Below are positions 47,622 through 58,369 of a stretch of 64,000 nt of DNA, one piece after another; positions within the stretch are counted from its first letter, which is position 1, and each line of letters opens with the position of its first letter. The notes below the pieces were generated by a model. It ran no database searches. It was given only the letters and a program-made list of their open reading frames with translations, and was not told where the DNA came from. Source of the stretch: Flavobacterium sp. JAD_PAG50586_2 (GTDB lineage: Bacteria; Bacteroidota; Bacteroidia; Flavobacteriales; Flavobacteriaceae); contig CP096136.1 of NCBI GenBank assembly GCA_023213215.1, positions 1,674,001 through 1,738,000 on the forward strand, read 5' to 3'. Both the position numbers and the translations under genes were made by a program.

Positions 47622-48547
47622 ATGAACAAACTTTTAATAGTAGGAACGGTTGCTTTTGACGCCATCGAAACACCTTTCGGAAAAACAGATAAGATTTTAG
47701 GTGGAGCAGGAACCTTTATCGGACTTTCAGCTTCGCATTTTAACCTGCAGTCAGCCATTGTTTCGGTTGTTGGCGATGATTTTCCACAGGAATATTTAGA
47801 TTTATTAACGTCAAGAAAGATTGATATCTCAGGACTTGAAATCGTTAAAGGTGGAAAGACTTTCTTTTGGAGCGGTCGCTACCATAACGATATGAACTCA
47901 AGAGATACCCTGGCGACCGAATTAAATGTTTTGGCTGATTTCAATCCGATTGTTCCTGAGAACTTTAAAAATGCTGATGTTGTTATGTTGGGGAATTTAC
48001 ATCCAATTGTACAAACAGGTGTTTTGAACCAAATGGCACAAAAACCAAAACTGGTTGTGTTGGACACAATGAACTTCTGGATGGACTGTGCATTACCTGA
48101 ATTATTGGATGTTATCAAACGTGTTGATGTAATTACAATCAATGATGAAGAAGCACGTCAGTTATCAGGAGAATATTCTTTGGTAAAGGCCGCAGCTAAA
48201 ATCCATACAATGGGCCCGAAATATGTAGTGATTAAAAAGGAGAACACGGCGCATTGATTTTCCATGACAATGAAATCTTCTTTGCTCCGGCATTGCCTTT
48301 GGCAGATGTATTTGATCCGACTGGAGCTGGTGATACTTTTGCGGGCGGATTTGCAGGATTCATTACACAACAGGGCGACGTTTCATTCGAGACTATGAAA
48401 ACCGCTATTATACAAGGATCCAACCTTGCTTCTTTCTGCGTAGAGAAATTCGGAACCGAAAGAATGTTAGAGCTTAATAAAGAGGAAGTGAACAAACGCC
48501 TAAAACAATTCAAAGCGTTGACACAATTTGAAATAGAATTAACATAA
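47622..48547 (+). CDS. PfkB-family carbohydrate/nucleoside kinase (frame break)
   Basis: A ribokinase-fold kinase of about 308 residues. N-terminal KLLIVGTVAFDAIETPFGKT and KILGGAGTFIGLSASHF match the family glycine-rich start, and the catalytic base/anion-hole motif DPTGAGDTFAGGFAGF is in the second frame (48254-48547). The break is one G missing at 48239-48240; restoring it gives VIKKGEHGALIFHD. The substrate (ribose, fructose, adenosine or other) cannot be named. Followed by a hairpin terminator and then purF. Confidence 0.93.
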
Positions 48548-48551
48548 AATT

Positions 48552-48578
48552 ATGCCTCGAATCGTCGGGGCATTTTTA
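48552..48578 (+). terminator. Intrinsic terminator after the PfkB-family kinase gene
   Basis: Stem ATGCCTCGA / TCGGGGCAT with loop ATCG, then five T. A -7-like TAATTTTG (48577-48584) for purF overlaps its T tail. Confidence 0.75.
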
Positions 48579-48645
48579 ATTTTGCATACTACTACTAATT
48601 ACAAACAGAAGCTGAATCAAGTTCAGCTTAAACACAACAACTACA

Positions 48646-50544
48646 ATGAGCGACGCATTAAAACACGAATGTGGAATTGCACTTTTAAGATTAAAAAAGC
48701 CGTTAGAATTCTATAAGGAAAAATACGGTACAGCTTTCTATGGTATACAGAAAATGTACCTGCTGATGGAAAAGCAGCACAACCGTGGTCAGGATGGCGC
48801 CGGTTTTGCCTCGATAAAATTAGATGTAGAACCTGGCGAAAGATACATTAGCAGGGTTCGTTCCAATAATGCACAGCCAATTCAGGATGTATTTGCCCAA
48901 ATCAATGAAAGGATTAATGAAGAACTGACATCGCACCCGGAATACCAGGAGGATGTGGCGGCGCAGAAAGCCAATATCCCTTATATAGGCGAATTGTTTT
49001 TAGGGCATGTACGTTACGGAACTTTTGGTAAAAACAGTTTGGAAAGTGTTCATCCTTTTTTGCGTCAGAATAACTGGATGCACCGGAACCTGATTTTGGC
49101 CGGGAATTTCAATATGACTAATGTTACGGAACTTTTCAATAGTTTGGTGGAATTAGGCCAGCATCCAAAAGAAATGGCAGACACTGTCACCGTAATGGAA
49201 AAGATAGGGCACTTTTTAGATGATGCCGTAACCGATTTATACCAGGAATGTAAAAATAACGGACTTTCGAAAAGGGAAGCCTCACCGGTAATAGCAGAAA
49301 AGCTAGATCTTCCAAGAATCCTAAAACGCGCTTCGAAAGGTTGGGATGGCGGTTATGCTATGGCTGGATTATTAGGTCACGGCGATTCTTTTGTTTTTAG
49401 AGATCCGGCAGGGATACGTCCCGCTTATTTTTATGAAGATGATGAAGTGGTTGTGGTCGCTTCTGAAAGACCTGTAATCCAAACGGTTTTCAATGTAGCT
49501 TTTGAGGATGTAAAAGAATTAGAACCAGGACACGCTTTAATCATCAAGAAAAACGGAAATGTCACCGAAGAGGAAATAATTACACCAACGGTTAAAAAAG
49601 CCTGTTCTTTTGAACGTATTTATTTTTCCCGCGGAAGCGATGCCGAAATTTACCAGGAACGAAAGGAATTAGGTAAGTTGATCCTTCCGGCAGTTCTGGA
49701 TGCTATTGATAATGATACAGACAATACTGTTTTCTCCTATATTCCAAACACAGCAGAAACTTCTTTCTACGGAATGGTCGAAGCAGCAAATGATTTCCTG
49801 AACCAAAGGAAAAATCAATTCATTCTGAATAACAGAAAGACATTAACGAAAGAAAAACTCGAAGAAATACTTTCGGTAAAAATCAGAACAGAAAAGATAG
49901 CCATTAAAGATGCTAAACTGAGGACTTTCATTACAGAAGACAGCAGTCGCGATGATTTGGTTGCCCACGTTTACGACGTCACTTACGGAGTAATTCAACC
50001 AACGGACAATCTGGTAATTATCGATGATAGCATTGTTAGGGGAACTACCCTAAAAATGTCGATTATTAAAATGATGGACAGGCTGCATCCTAAACGCATT
50101 GTGGTGGTTTCATCGGCGCCACAAATACGTTATCCGGACTGTTATGGAATTGACATGGCAAGATTGGAAGGTTTGGTAGCTTTTCAGGCTACATTGGAGT
50201 TGTTAAAAGAGCGTAATTTATACCCTATTGTAGATGAAGTTTATGCCAAATGCAAGGCTCAGGAAAACTTTAAGGATATTGATGTGGTTAATTATGTAAC
50301 CGAAATTTATAAACCATTCACAGATCAGGAGATTTCAGATAAAATAGCACAATTATTAACTTCTGAAGACATCAGTGCTGAGGTCAAGATTATATTCCAA
50401 ACGGTCGACAGCCTTCACATTGCGTGTCCTAAAAATTTAGGAGATTGGTATTTTACAGGTGACTATCCAACTCCGGGCGGAAATCGTGTTGCTAATAAGG
50501 CATTTATGAATTTTTATGAGGGTAAAAATTCACGGGCATACTAA
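48646..50544 (+). CDS. purF: Amidophosphoribosyltransferase
   Basis: First committed purine step: PRPP plus glutamine to phosphoribosylamine. The 632-residue protein begins with a short propeptide and the nucleophile Cys9 (HECGIALLRLKKP), followed by KQHNRGQDGAGFAS and LGHVRYGTFG of the glutaminase domain. The PRTase part has the PRPP loop VIIDDSIVRGTTLKMSI and YPDCYGIDMA. It is longer than the ~500-residue E. coli enzyme, as usual for Bacteroidota. Three small RNA genes follow. Confidence 0.96.
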   Translation: MSDALKHECGIALLRLKKPLEFYKEKYGTAFYGIQKMYLLMEKQHNRGQDGAGFASIKLDVEPGERYISRVRSNNAQPIQDVFAQINERINEELTSHPEYQEDVAAQKANIPYIGELFLGHVRYGTFGKNSLESVHPFLRQNNWMHRNLILAGNFNMTNVTELFNSLVELGQHPKEMADTVTVMEKIGHFLDDAVTDLYQECKNNGLSKREASPVIAEKLDLPRILKRASKGWDGGYAMAGLLGHGDSFVFRDPAGIRPAYFYEDDEVVVVASERPVIQTVFNVAFEDVKELEPGHALIIKKNGNVTEEEIITPTVKKACSFERIYFSRGSDAEIYQERKELGKLILPAVLDAIDNDTDNTVFSYIPNTAETSFYGMVEAANDFLNQRKNQFILNNRKTLTKEKLEEILSVKIRTEKIAIKDAKLRTFITEDSSRDDLVAHVYDVTYGVIQPTDNLVIIDDSIVRGTTLKMSIIKMMDRLHPKRIVVVSSAPQIRYPDCYGIDMARLEGLVAFQATLELLKERNLYPIVDEVYAKCKAQENFKDIDVVNYVTEIYKPFTDQEISDKIAQLLTSEDISAEVKIIFQTVDSLHIACPKNLGDWYFTGDYPTPGGNRVANKAFMNFYEGKNSRAY

Positions 50545-50563
50545 AATTTTAACATTTCTTGTC

Positions 50564-50630
50564 TTTTAACGATTATTGTTGTAGTTCGTCTAAATAATTT
50601 GTTGTTAGGATTCTATACCTTCTATATTTG
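50564..50630 (+). promoter_or_regulatory. Promoter region of small RNA copy 1
   Basis: TTTAACGATTATTGT-TGTAGTT (shared with copy 2 upstream), TTG at 50599-50601 or 50602-50604, then TATATTTG at 50623-50630 (18-21 bp spacing). Confidence 0.65.
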
Positions 50631-50634
50631 TTCC

Positions 50635-50707
50635 ACCATAGCATTAGTAGGTTAAGTTTATGGTAGATTTGGGGCAAAAAGGGTGAAAAGAAATTTTCAC
50701 CTTTTTT
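50635..50707 (+). ncRNA. Small RNA gene, copy 1 of 3
   Basis: ACCATA / TATGGT hairpin with an 18-nt loop GCATTAGTAGGTTAAGTT (50635-50664), linker AGATTTGGGGCAAAAA, and terminator GGTGAAAA / TTTTCACC followed by six T. It is preceded by a consensus promoter and has no coding frame. The predicted transcript is about 73 nt and nearly identical to copy 2. Confidence 0.8.
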
Positions 50708-50774
50708 ATTTTCTACAAGTTACACTTCCTTCCAAATTCTCTTAAAACCTTTCAAAAATCATCAGAATATTAAC

Positions 50775-50839
50775 TTTAACGATTATTGTAGTAGTTAGTC
50801 GAATTATTTGTTGGTAGCGTTCAATACCCTATATATTTG
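50775..50839 (+). promoter_or_regulatory. Promoter region of small RNA copy 2
   Basis: TTTAACGATTATTGT-AGTAGTT repeated from copy 1; TTG at 50808-50810 or 50811-50813, TATATTTG at 50832-50839. Confidence 0.65.
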
Positions 50840-50843
50840 GAGG

Positions 50844-50916
50844 ACCATAGCATTAGTAGGTTAAGTTTATGGTAGATTTGGGGCAAAAAGGGTGAAAAGA
50901 AATTTTCACCTTTTTT
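50844..50916 (+). ncRNA. Small RNA gene, copy 2 of 3
   Basis: ACCATA / TATGGT hairpin with loop identical to copy 1, the same linker TAGATTTGGGGCAAAAA, and the same terminator GGTGAAAA / TTTTCACC with T's. The match to copy 1 extends about 90 bp upstream, showing recent tandem duplication. Confidence 0.8.
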
Positions 50917-51002
50917 ATTTTATAATTGCCTGAAAATCATCAGAAAAAATGTCATTACACTCGTATTTGCCTATCATCCCAATATATTTTTAACAAAAAA
51001 CC

Positions 51003-51032
51003 TTGTTTTTTAACAAGTTGTGATTAGTTTTG
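51003..51032 (+). promoter_or_regulatory. Promoter of small RNA copy 3
   Basis: TTG at 51003-51005, 19-bp spacer, TAGTTTTG at 51025-51032. The surrounding sequence differs from the promoters of copies 1 and 2. Confidence 0.6.
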
Positions 51033-51036
51033 TTCT

Positions 51037-51112
51037 ACCATAGTATTTAGTAGGTTAAGTTTATGGTAGATTTGGGGCAAACAGGTGGAAGAGATTCCGC
51101 CTGTTTATTTTT
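51037..51112 (+). ncRNA. Small RNA gene, copy 3 of 3 (diverged)
   Basis: ACCATA / TATGGT hairpin with a 19-nt loop that keeps TAGTAGGTTAAGTT, then AGATTTGGGGCAAA. The terminator stem has changed to CAGGTGGAA / TTCCGCCTG with one G-U pair, so pairing is kept while sequence is not. T-rich tail TTTATTTTTT. Confidence 0.8.
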
Positions 51113-51184
51113 TATACTATAGCCAAAATAAAAAAACCGACTGCTTTCACAATCGGTTTCTGTTCTTTAACAAGATATTCTTTT

Positions 51185-51790
51185 TTATTTTTCTATTGCA
51201 TATAAACGTGCGACTTCTGTCCAATTGATTACATTAAAGAAAGCTTCAATATAATCTGGCCTGCGGTTTTGATAATTTAAATAGTAAGCATGTTCCCAAA
51301 CATCCATTCCAAGGATTGGAGTTCCTCCACAGCCAACGCCAGGCATTAAGGGGTTATCCTGATTTGGTGTTCCACATATTTCAAGCTTTCCGTCCTTTAA
51401 GCAAAGCCATGCCCAACCAGAGCCAAACTGTGTGGCACCTGCTTTTGCAAACCGTGCTTTAAACTCATCAAAGTTACCAAAAGCAGTATCAATAGCATCT
51501 GCTAACTCTCCGCTTGGTTTTCCGCCACCTGTTGGCGACATTACTCTCCAAAATAGATTATGGTTATAATATCCGCCGCCGTTGTTACGAACGGCTGCAT
51601 TTTTCATATCGAGGTTAATGAGGATATTCTCTATCGATAATCCTTCCAAGTCTGTTCCTGCAATGGCAGCGTTGAGATTGGTGGTATAAGCGTTGTGATG
51701 TTTAGAATGGTGTATTTCCATCGTTCTGGCATCAATATGTGGCTCTAATGCATCATAGGCATAAGGTAATTGTGGTAATTCAAATGGCAT
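51185..51790 (-). CDS. sodA: Superoxide dismutase, manganese type
   Basis: Dismutes superoxide to oxygen and hydrogen peroxide. The 201-residue protein has metal ligands in [20 protein letters not shown], and [13 protein letters not shown] (Asp and His). Gln in TPNQDNPL, with Gly at the NNGGGYY position, favours the Mn form over the Fe form (inference from residue pattern). No signal peptide, so cytoplasmic. Transcribed towards the small RNA array. Confidence 0.96.
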   Translation of the reverse strand: MPFELPQLPYAYDALEPHIDARTMEIHHSKHHNAYTTNLNAAIAGTDLEGLSIENILINLDMKNAAVRNNGGGYYNHNLFWRVMSPTGGGKPSGELADAIDTAFGNFDEFKARFAKAGATQFGSGWAWLCLKDGKLEICGTPNQDNPLMPGVGCGGTPILGMDVWEHAYYLNYQNRRPDYIEAFFNVINWTEVARLYAIEK

Positions 51791-51891
51791 AACAGGTTGT
51801 GTTTAAAAGTTAATAAAATAATTGAATTCAAATTTAATCATTTAACTTCGTAAAAGGAAAAACCTTAATAAATAATTAATATAGAAATATA

Positions 51892-52419
51892 ATGCCATTC
51901 GATTTACAGCCTGCTTTTCTAAGGGATGACTTGATTAAATTAGTTCCATTGCAGGAATCCGATTTTGATAAATTGTTCCAAGTGGCTTCTGATCCTTTAG
52001 TTTGGGAACAACATCCCAATCCGAATAGATATAAATTGGAAGACTTTACCACTTATTTTAAAGGAGCAATTGAATCTAAGGGCGCATTTCTTATAATTGA
52101 TTCCAAGACCAATGAAACGGTTGGCTGCAGTCGATACTACGATTATAATGAACATGACAATTCTATTCTGATTGGCTATACTTTTATTGGAACGAAGTTT
52201 TGGGGCACAGGATACAACAAATCATTAAAGAAGATTATGCTGGATTATGCTTTTCAGTTGGTAGACAAAGTCTATTTTCATGTTGGAGCATATAACATCC
52301 GTTCGCAAAAAGCGATTGAAAAGATTGGTGCTGTTAAAATGGATGAATTTGAGGTCGAATATTATGGTGAAACGAGTAAGCTTAATTTTGTTTATGTAAT
52401 AAAAATGAACTCCTTATGA
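51892..52419 (+). CDS. GNAT-family N-acetyltransferase (RimJ/RimL-like)
   Basis: A 175-residue cytoplasmic acetyltransferase beginning FDLQPAFLRDDLIKLVPLQE. The acetyl-CoA loop is replaced by the RimJ-type GYTFIGTKFWGTGYNKSL, followed by VDKVYFHVGAYNIRSQKAIEKIGA. Substrate unknown. Its stop overlaps the start of the secreted HExxH gene by 4 bp, so the two are translationally coupled. Confidence 0.92.
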   Translation: MPFDLQPAFLRDDLIKLVPLQESDFDKLFQVASDPLVWEQHPNPNRYKLEDFTTYFKGAIESKGAFLIIDSKTNETVGCSRYYDYNEHDNSILIGYTFIGTKFWGTGYNKSLKKIMLDYAFQLVDKVYFHVGAYNIRSQKAIEKIGAVKMDEFEVEYYGETSKLNFVYVIKMNSL

Positions 52420-53831
52420 AGCATAAAATCCTTATTTTATTCTTTTTGTTTTCGGGAATATTGCAGGCACAGGAATTTTTTACCTATAAACTCAGTAAGC
52501 CATATTGTATTTTTAATTTCATGAACACGGCAACAAACAGGCCGGGAACATCTTCAACCCTAAGGAAATATATAGAAACAAAAACAGCAAACGATACTGA
52601 TTTTAAAAAGCTATGTGACGAATTTACAGCAATAAACCTGCATTATAATATTGAAAGGGATGGATTTCCTGAAAGTAGGAATCAAAACAGCTCCACTTAT
52701 AATTTAGTAGCCATGAATATGGTAAATGCGGATAATCTCCAGGATTTTAAAGTAAGATGTATTGGAATATTGCCCCTAAATGACAATCAGAAATTATTTG
52801 AAGTACTCACAAAAGCGGAGAAAATATACGACAAGGTGCTTTGGAAAGAATATGAAGGGAGAATAAAAAATCAACTCAGGGAACTTTCAAAGTTTGCCAG
52901 ATACAATTCGGATATTTTTACAATATTTTCCAACTTTTATCAAACAGGATGGACAAAAGATATTCCGTTTCAGGTAGCTATTTATCCAATTCCGGGAAAA
53001 ACCGGAAATACAACAGCAACACCTCATGTCAATAGCTTGTGCATTGGTGTCCTGACCGATGAAACCAATTACAGTTCCAGAAATGGTGTCGTCTTGCATG
53101 AGATGTGCCATATTATGTTTAACGAACAGTCAGCTGAGGTTCAAAATAAAATAGATGGTTTTTTCAATGGTAATCCATCTAGTTATGCTAAAATAGCGTA
53201 TTCGTATTTCGATGAAGCCCTTGCAACTGCATTGGGAAATGGCTGGGCATATAAAAAGGCAAATGGAAAACCGGACGAAACAAGCTGGTATAACAATGTT
53301 ACAATTGACGGTTTTGCAAAGGCATTATTTCCAAGTTTGGAAAATTACCTTGACGGGAAAAAGGCAATTGATAAAGACTTTATTGACAATGCAGTAATTC
53401 AGTTTGCTGCTAAGTTTCCAAATTCGATTTATGATTATTCAATAAGTTTTAATGCTTTGGTATTATATACGGATAATAATGACAATACCAGGATCCGAAC
53501 CGATTTAAAAGATGTTTTCTGGGTTTCAAGTTTTAATGTTTCATCACCGATAATGCACCCCTACAGTATCGAAATGATGAATGAAAGTAGGTTGACACAG
53601 TTTTTTGTAATTACTGAAAACCATCAGGAAAAACTGGAAAAGTTAAAAGAAATTTTTCCCGAATTAGGTAAACATAGCTATAATAACAAGTCTGAAAATT
53701 TAAGTTTTATCGATAAGAAAGGAAGAGTGGTAATTTTGTTAATTTTAACCAATCTGGATGAACTAAAGCGGCAACTTGAGAGAATGAAAGAGAATGAGAT
53801 TTTTGATCCTCAACAAATAATCCAGAAATAA
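52416..53831 (+). CDS. Secreted putative gluzincin-type metallopeptidase
   Basis: A 471-residue exported protein that I cannot place in a known family. It has signal peptide MKHKILILFFLFSGILQAQ, a zinc motif HEMCH (H228, E229, H232) in VVLHEMCHIMF, and a downstream glutamate (FDEALA, E267) about 35 residues later, the spacing of gluzincin peptidases. The N-terminal half (residues 20-220) has a conserved-looking beta-rich part with PYCIFNFMNTATNRPG. The active site is complete by motif, so peptidase activity is plausible but unproven. Translationally coupled to the GNAT gene. Confidence 0.8.
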   Translation: MKHKILILFFLFSGILQAQEFFTYKLSKPYCIFNFMNTATNRPGTSSTLRKYIETKTANDTDFKKLCDEFTAINLHYNIERDGFPESRNQNSSTYNLVAMNMVNADNLQDFKVRCIGILPLNDNQKLFEVLTKAEKIYDKVLWKEYEGRIKNQLRELSKFARYNSDIFTIFSNFYQTGWTKDIPFQVAIYPIPGKTGNTTATPHVNSLCIGVLTDETNYSSRNGVVLHEMCHIMFNEQSAEVQNKIDGFFNGNPSSYAKIAYSYFDEALATALGNGWAYKKANGKPDETSWYNNVTIDGFAKALFPSLENYLDGKKAIDKDFIDNAVIQFAAKFPNSIYDYSISFNALVLYTDNNDNTRIRTDLKDVFWVSSFNVSSPIMHPYSIEMMNESRLTQFFVITENHQEKLEKLKEIFPELGKHSYNNKSENLSFIDKKGRVVILLILTNLDELKRQLERMKENEIFDPQQIIQK

Positions 53832-53844
53832 TAAACGAAAGGTG

Positions 53845-56800
53845 ATGATGCAAAAACCAGCTTTCTCAATATACGATGCTTCGGCAGGTTCCGGAAAAAC
53901 CTATGCTTTGGTAATGGAATACCTGAAAATAATCCTGCTTTCCAAAAACCGGATGCCTATCGCAACATACTCGCTATAACGTTTACCAACAAAGCGGTGC
54001 ACGAAATGAAAAGCCGTGTAGTGGAAAGCCTTTCGCAGTTTGCCAAAGAAAATCCTTCTGAAAAGGCATTGCAATTGATGCAACACATTCAAATGGAAAC
54101 TGGGCTAAGCCTGAATGCCATTCATGAAAAAGCCAAAGCCATCATCAAAAACCTGATTCACAATTATGCCGCCTTTGATATTTCGACTATTGATAAATTC
54201 ACCCACAAAGTAATCCGGGCTTTTGCACACGATTTGAACCTGTCCATTACATTCGAAGTTACACTTGACACAGAAAATCTTCTAACGGAAGCTGTAGATG
54301 CCATAATCGCCGAAGCCGGAAATGATGAACAATTAACCAAATTGCTTGTCGATTTCACTATGGAAAAGACAGATGATGATAAATCCTGGGATGTTTCACG
54401 GGATATAATGGAAACCGGAAAACTGATCCTGAACGAAAACAACCGTGAAGAAATCACACATTTCAACAATAAGAATATTGAGGATTTTATTCTGATAAAA
54501 AACAAGCTTGTAGAGCTTTCAGAGGGTTTAAAATTGCAAAGTGTTGATTTGGCAAAAAGCGCATTACAGTTAATTGAAAATAAAGGTATTGATGAAAAAT
54601 CATTTTCGGCAGGACATTTTCCTAATCATCTAAAAAGTATTATTGATGGAAAATTCAACCCGAGGAACAAGACCTATCACGAATCAGAGGATGTAAAAAT
54701 CAATAAGACGGCTGTAGACAGGGAAATAATTGAATCAATAGTTGCTGAGTTGCTTTCGATTCTGGCTTCGGTTTATGCTGTTCATCAGAAAATAGATTTC
54801 TATGAAGCTTTCTTAAAAAACATTACACCACTTTCCTTATTGAATACAGTGAGCAATGAATTGAGTAAAATCCAAAAAGAACAAGGCGTTTTATCCATAT
54901 CGGAATTCAACAAACTGATTTACGATCAAATTCAGAACCAACCTGCGCCCTTTATTTATGAGCGTTTAGGCGAAAAATATAAGAACTTCTTTATTGATGA
55001 ATTTCAGGACACCTCAGAAATGCAATGGCACAACCTGATTCCGCTAATTGATAATTCACTTTCGAGTGAAGATTTGTCTGGCGAAAGAGGCAGCCTGATG
55101 ATTGTTGGCGATCCGAAACAGTCCATTTACCGTTGGCGTGGTGGAAAAGCCGAACAGTTTATCGCGTTAAGCAAAGACGATAATCCCTTCAACAATAAGG
55201 ATAAAAAACTTTTTTCATTAGAAACCAATTGGAGAAGTTATTCCAAAATAATCGAATTCAACAACAATTTTTTTAGTTTTCTATCAGATGGATTTTCCAA
55301 TGAAGACTATTTAGATTTGTATAAAAACCATAGTTTCCAGCAGGAAAATGCTAAAAAAGGAGGCTATGTCAACATTTCGTTTATTCCTAAAGTGGAGAAA
55401 GTAGAGTTTGGAGAAGAGGAAAATACTGCCAAAAACGAGTTGTATCTGGAAGCTACCTTAAGTACAATTCACAAAGTAAAAACGAACGGATTTAGGAACA
55501 AAGATATTGTAATCCTAACACGAAAGAAATCACACGGAACAGAAGTTGCCAATTATCTAACTGAAAATGATATTCCGATTCTCTCTTCGGAAAGCCTTTT
55601 GCTCGCAGCTTCCTCTGAAGTTCAGGGAATTGTTGCAGTTTTGTCTTATCTGAAAAACAGTAGCGATTTATTGGCCAAGGCGAATTTTCTTTATTATCTC
55701 GCATTGCAACAGGATAAGCTGGCAATTCACGATTTCATATCGAAAGGCATGCAGCAAAGCGATGAAACTCAATTCCAGCAATGGTTAAATGAATTTGATA
55801 TAGATTTTTCGTTTGCCAATATCCGTAAGAAGTCATTATACGAAGCAGCGGAAATCATCATCTCGAAGCTAATTCCAATGCAGAAACGAAACGCCTATGT
55901 GCAGTTCTTTTTGGATTTGATTTTGGAACAAGATTTAAAAAAGCAGGCCGGAATTTCGGATTTCCTTTCTTATTGGGACAACAATTCTGAGAAGCTCAGC
56001 ATTCCGTCACCCGAAGGCAATGATGCCGTTCGCATTATGACAATCCATAAAGCCAAAGGTTTGGAATTTCCGGTAGTGATTTTTCCATTTGCCGATGAAG
56101 ATTACAGCAAAGGACCAAAAGAAAAGATTTGGCTCGACGCCGATGAAGAACAATTTGGACTGCCAAAAGTTCTGGTAGATAAAAACAGCAGTGTTTCCGG
56201 TTATGGAGAAGCAGCTTCAATGATCTACAATCAGAAAAAGCAGGAAGAATTGCTCGATGATGTCAATGTTTTGTATGTAGCGTTAACTCGTGCCGAAGAG
56301 CAATTGTATATTATCAGCGGAATGCAGTCTACGAACAGCAAAGGTGAATACCCAAATAATATGGCTTCGTTTTTTATCCGGTTTCTGGAAGATAAAGGTT
56401 TTGAAGACAATAAGTTGGAATACGAATTTGGCTCTCCTGAAAAATTGTCTCCAACAACAGAAACAACGGATGAAACGAAAACGATTCCGCAGCTTGCAGC
56501 AACCTTAAATCCAAAAAACATCAAAATTGCACAAAGGGAAAGCCTGATGTGGAATACGAAACAGCAGAAAGCAATAGAATATGGAAATATCCTGCACGAA
56601 ATCCTGTCCTTTATCAATACCAAGGACGATATCGATTTGGCACTTACAAAAGCTATCGAAAATGGACTGATTGTTTCGGATCAAAGAAAAGAAGTTCTGG
56701 AGACTATCCAACAAATTGTAACTCATCAGGAACTGGAATCTTTTTTCTCCAATCAGAATAAAATACTAAACGAAAAAACCATCATCCAAAATGAGGGAAG

Positions 56801-56996
56801 TATAGTAAAGCCTGACCGGATGGTGCTTAATAACCAAAACGAAATTTACTTACTTGATTATAAAACAGGATCGCACCAAACCAAATACCAACAACAATTA
56901 GAGGATTATCAGCTCGCTATTGAAAAAATGGGATTTAAAGTCACTAAAAAAGCGCTGGTTTATATTGGGGAAACTTTGGAAGTGGTAAATTTGTAA
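53845..56996 (+). CDS. AddA-like UvrD helicase / RecB-family nuclease (frame break)
   Basis: A helicase-nuclease for double-strand break end processing. The Walker A motif ASAGSGKT lies at residues 11-18 of the restored start (ATG 53845). Walker B FIDEFQDTSEMQW, motif DPKQSIYRWRGG, motif V VRIMTIHKAKGLEFP and motif VI NVLYVALTRAEEQL follow, and a C-terminal PD-(D/E)XK nuclease ends with LLDYKTGSHQTK. One C is missing from CCC at 53949-53950; restoring it joins the P-loop to ITFTNKAVHEMK and gives about 1050 residues. The AddB-like partner is encoded two genes downstream (59828-62587). Confidence 0.93.
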
Positions 56997-57047
56997 CCTC
57001 AGAATAGATAATAGACTAAGACAAATACTTAACTACAAACATTAATC

Positions 57048-58246
57048 ATGTACGGAAAAATTCAGCAACACCTACAGAATGAATTAAATACCATTGAACA
57101 AAATGGGATTTTTAAAAAAGAGAGAATCATCACTTCGCCACAAGGCGCGGAAATTACGGTAAATGGCGAAACGGTTATAAACTTTTGTGCCAATAACTAT
57201 TTGGGATTGTCGTCGCATCCGGAAGTAGTCCAGGCAGCTAAAGATACTTTGGATTCGCACGGATTCGGAATGTCATCAGTGCGTTTTATCTGCGGAACAC
57301 AAGACATACACAAAACGTTGGAGAAAAAGATAGCCGATTTCTACGGAACCGAAGACACTATATTATACGCTGCAGCATTTGACGCGAATGGCGGTGTATT
57401 TGAGCCTTTGTTGGGCGAGGAAGACTGTATTATTTCAGACAGCCTAAACCATGCGTCAATAATTGATGGCGTTCGCTTGTGTAAAGCAGCACGATACCGT
57501 TATGAAAATTCCAATATGGAAGATTTGGAAAATCAGTTAAAGAAAGCTGTTGAAGCGGGACATCGATTTAAGCTTATCGTTACGGATGGCGTTTTCTCGA
57601 TGGACGGATTAGTAGCGCCCTTAGATAAAATCTGTGATCTTGCCGATAAGTATGATGCCTTGGTTATGGTTGACGAATGCCACGCAGCCGGATTCATTGG
57701 TGCAACCGGAAAAGGAACACTAGAAGCCAAAGGTGTAATGGGAAGAGTTGATATTATCACAGGAACTTTAGGAAAAGCCTTGGGCGGCGCGATGGGTGGC
57801 TATACCACGGCAAAAAAGGAAGTGATTGAAATTTTGCGTCAGCGTTCCAGACCGTATTTATTTTCAAACTCTTTAGCACCAGCCATTGTTGGAGCTTCTA
57901 TTAAAGTGTTTGAACTATTGGAAAAAGATACTACACTTCGCGATAAAGTAGAATGGAATACCAATTATTTTAAGGATGGTTTGCGAAAAGCCGGAATTGA
58001 TTTCATTGATGGAGATTCCGCTATCGTACCGGTGATGTTATACGATGCAAAACTGTCTCAGGTTATGGCTGATGAATTGCTTAAAAAAGGAATTTATGTA
58101 ATTGGATTTTTTTCCCTGTAGTGCCAAGAGACAAGGCAAGAATACGTGTACAACTATCTGCTGCTCACACTCAGGCGCATCTTGACAAAGCTATAAACGC
58201 CTTTGCTGAAGTAGCAAAAATGTTAAATGTTGACAAAAAAACATAG
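57048..58246 (+). CDS. kbl: Glycine C-acetyltransferase (2-amino-3-ketobutyrate CoA ligase), frame break
   Basis: A PLP enzyme that cleaves 2-amino-3-ketobutyrate with CoA to glycine and acetyl-CoA in threonine degradation. The open part (to 58121) contains [29 protein letters not shown] and the PLP lysine in [15 protein letters not shown]. The T7 run at 58107-58113 lacks one T; restoring it gives [20 protein letters not shown] and a stop at 58244-58246, about 399 residues. It lies between the AddA-like and OmpA genes. Confidence 0.95.
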
Positions 58247-58301
58247 TTTTTTCACAATTAGTGCTGAATCCTTATATAATTCACACATTTTAACATTTTG
58301 A

Positions 58302-58333
58302 TTTTGATATTAGAATATTACGTGTTACTTTTG
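58302..58333 (+). promoter_or_regulatory. Predicted promoter of ompA-like gene
   Basis: TTTTG at 58302-58306, 19-bp spacer, TACTTTTG at 58326-58333; start codon 37 bp further. Confidence 0.7.
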
Positions 58334-58369
58334 TCTCATTATAATTATTATAATCTAATCAAATTAAGT

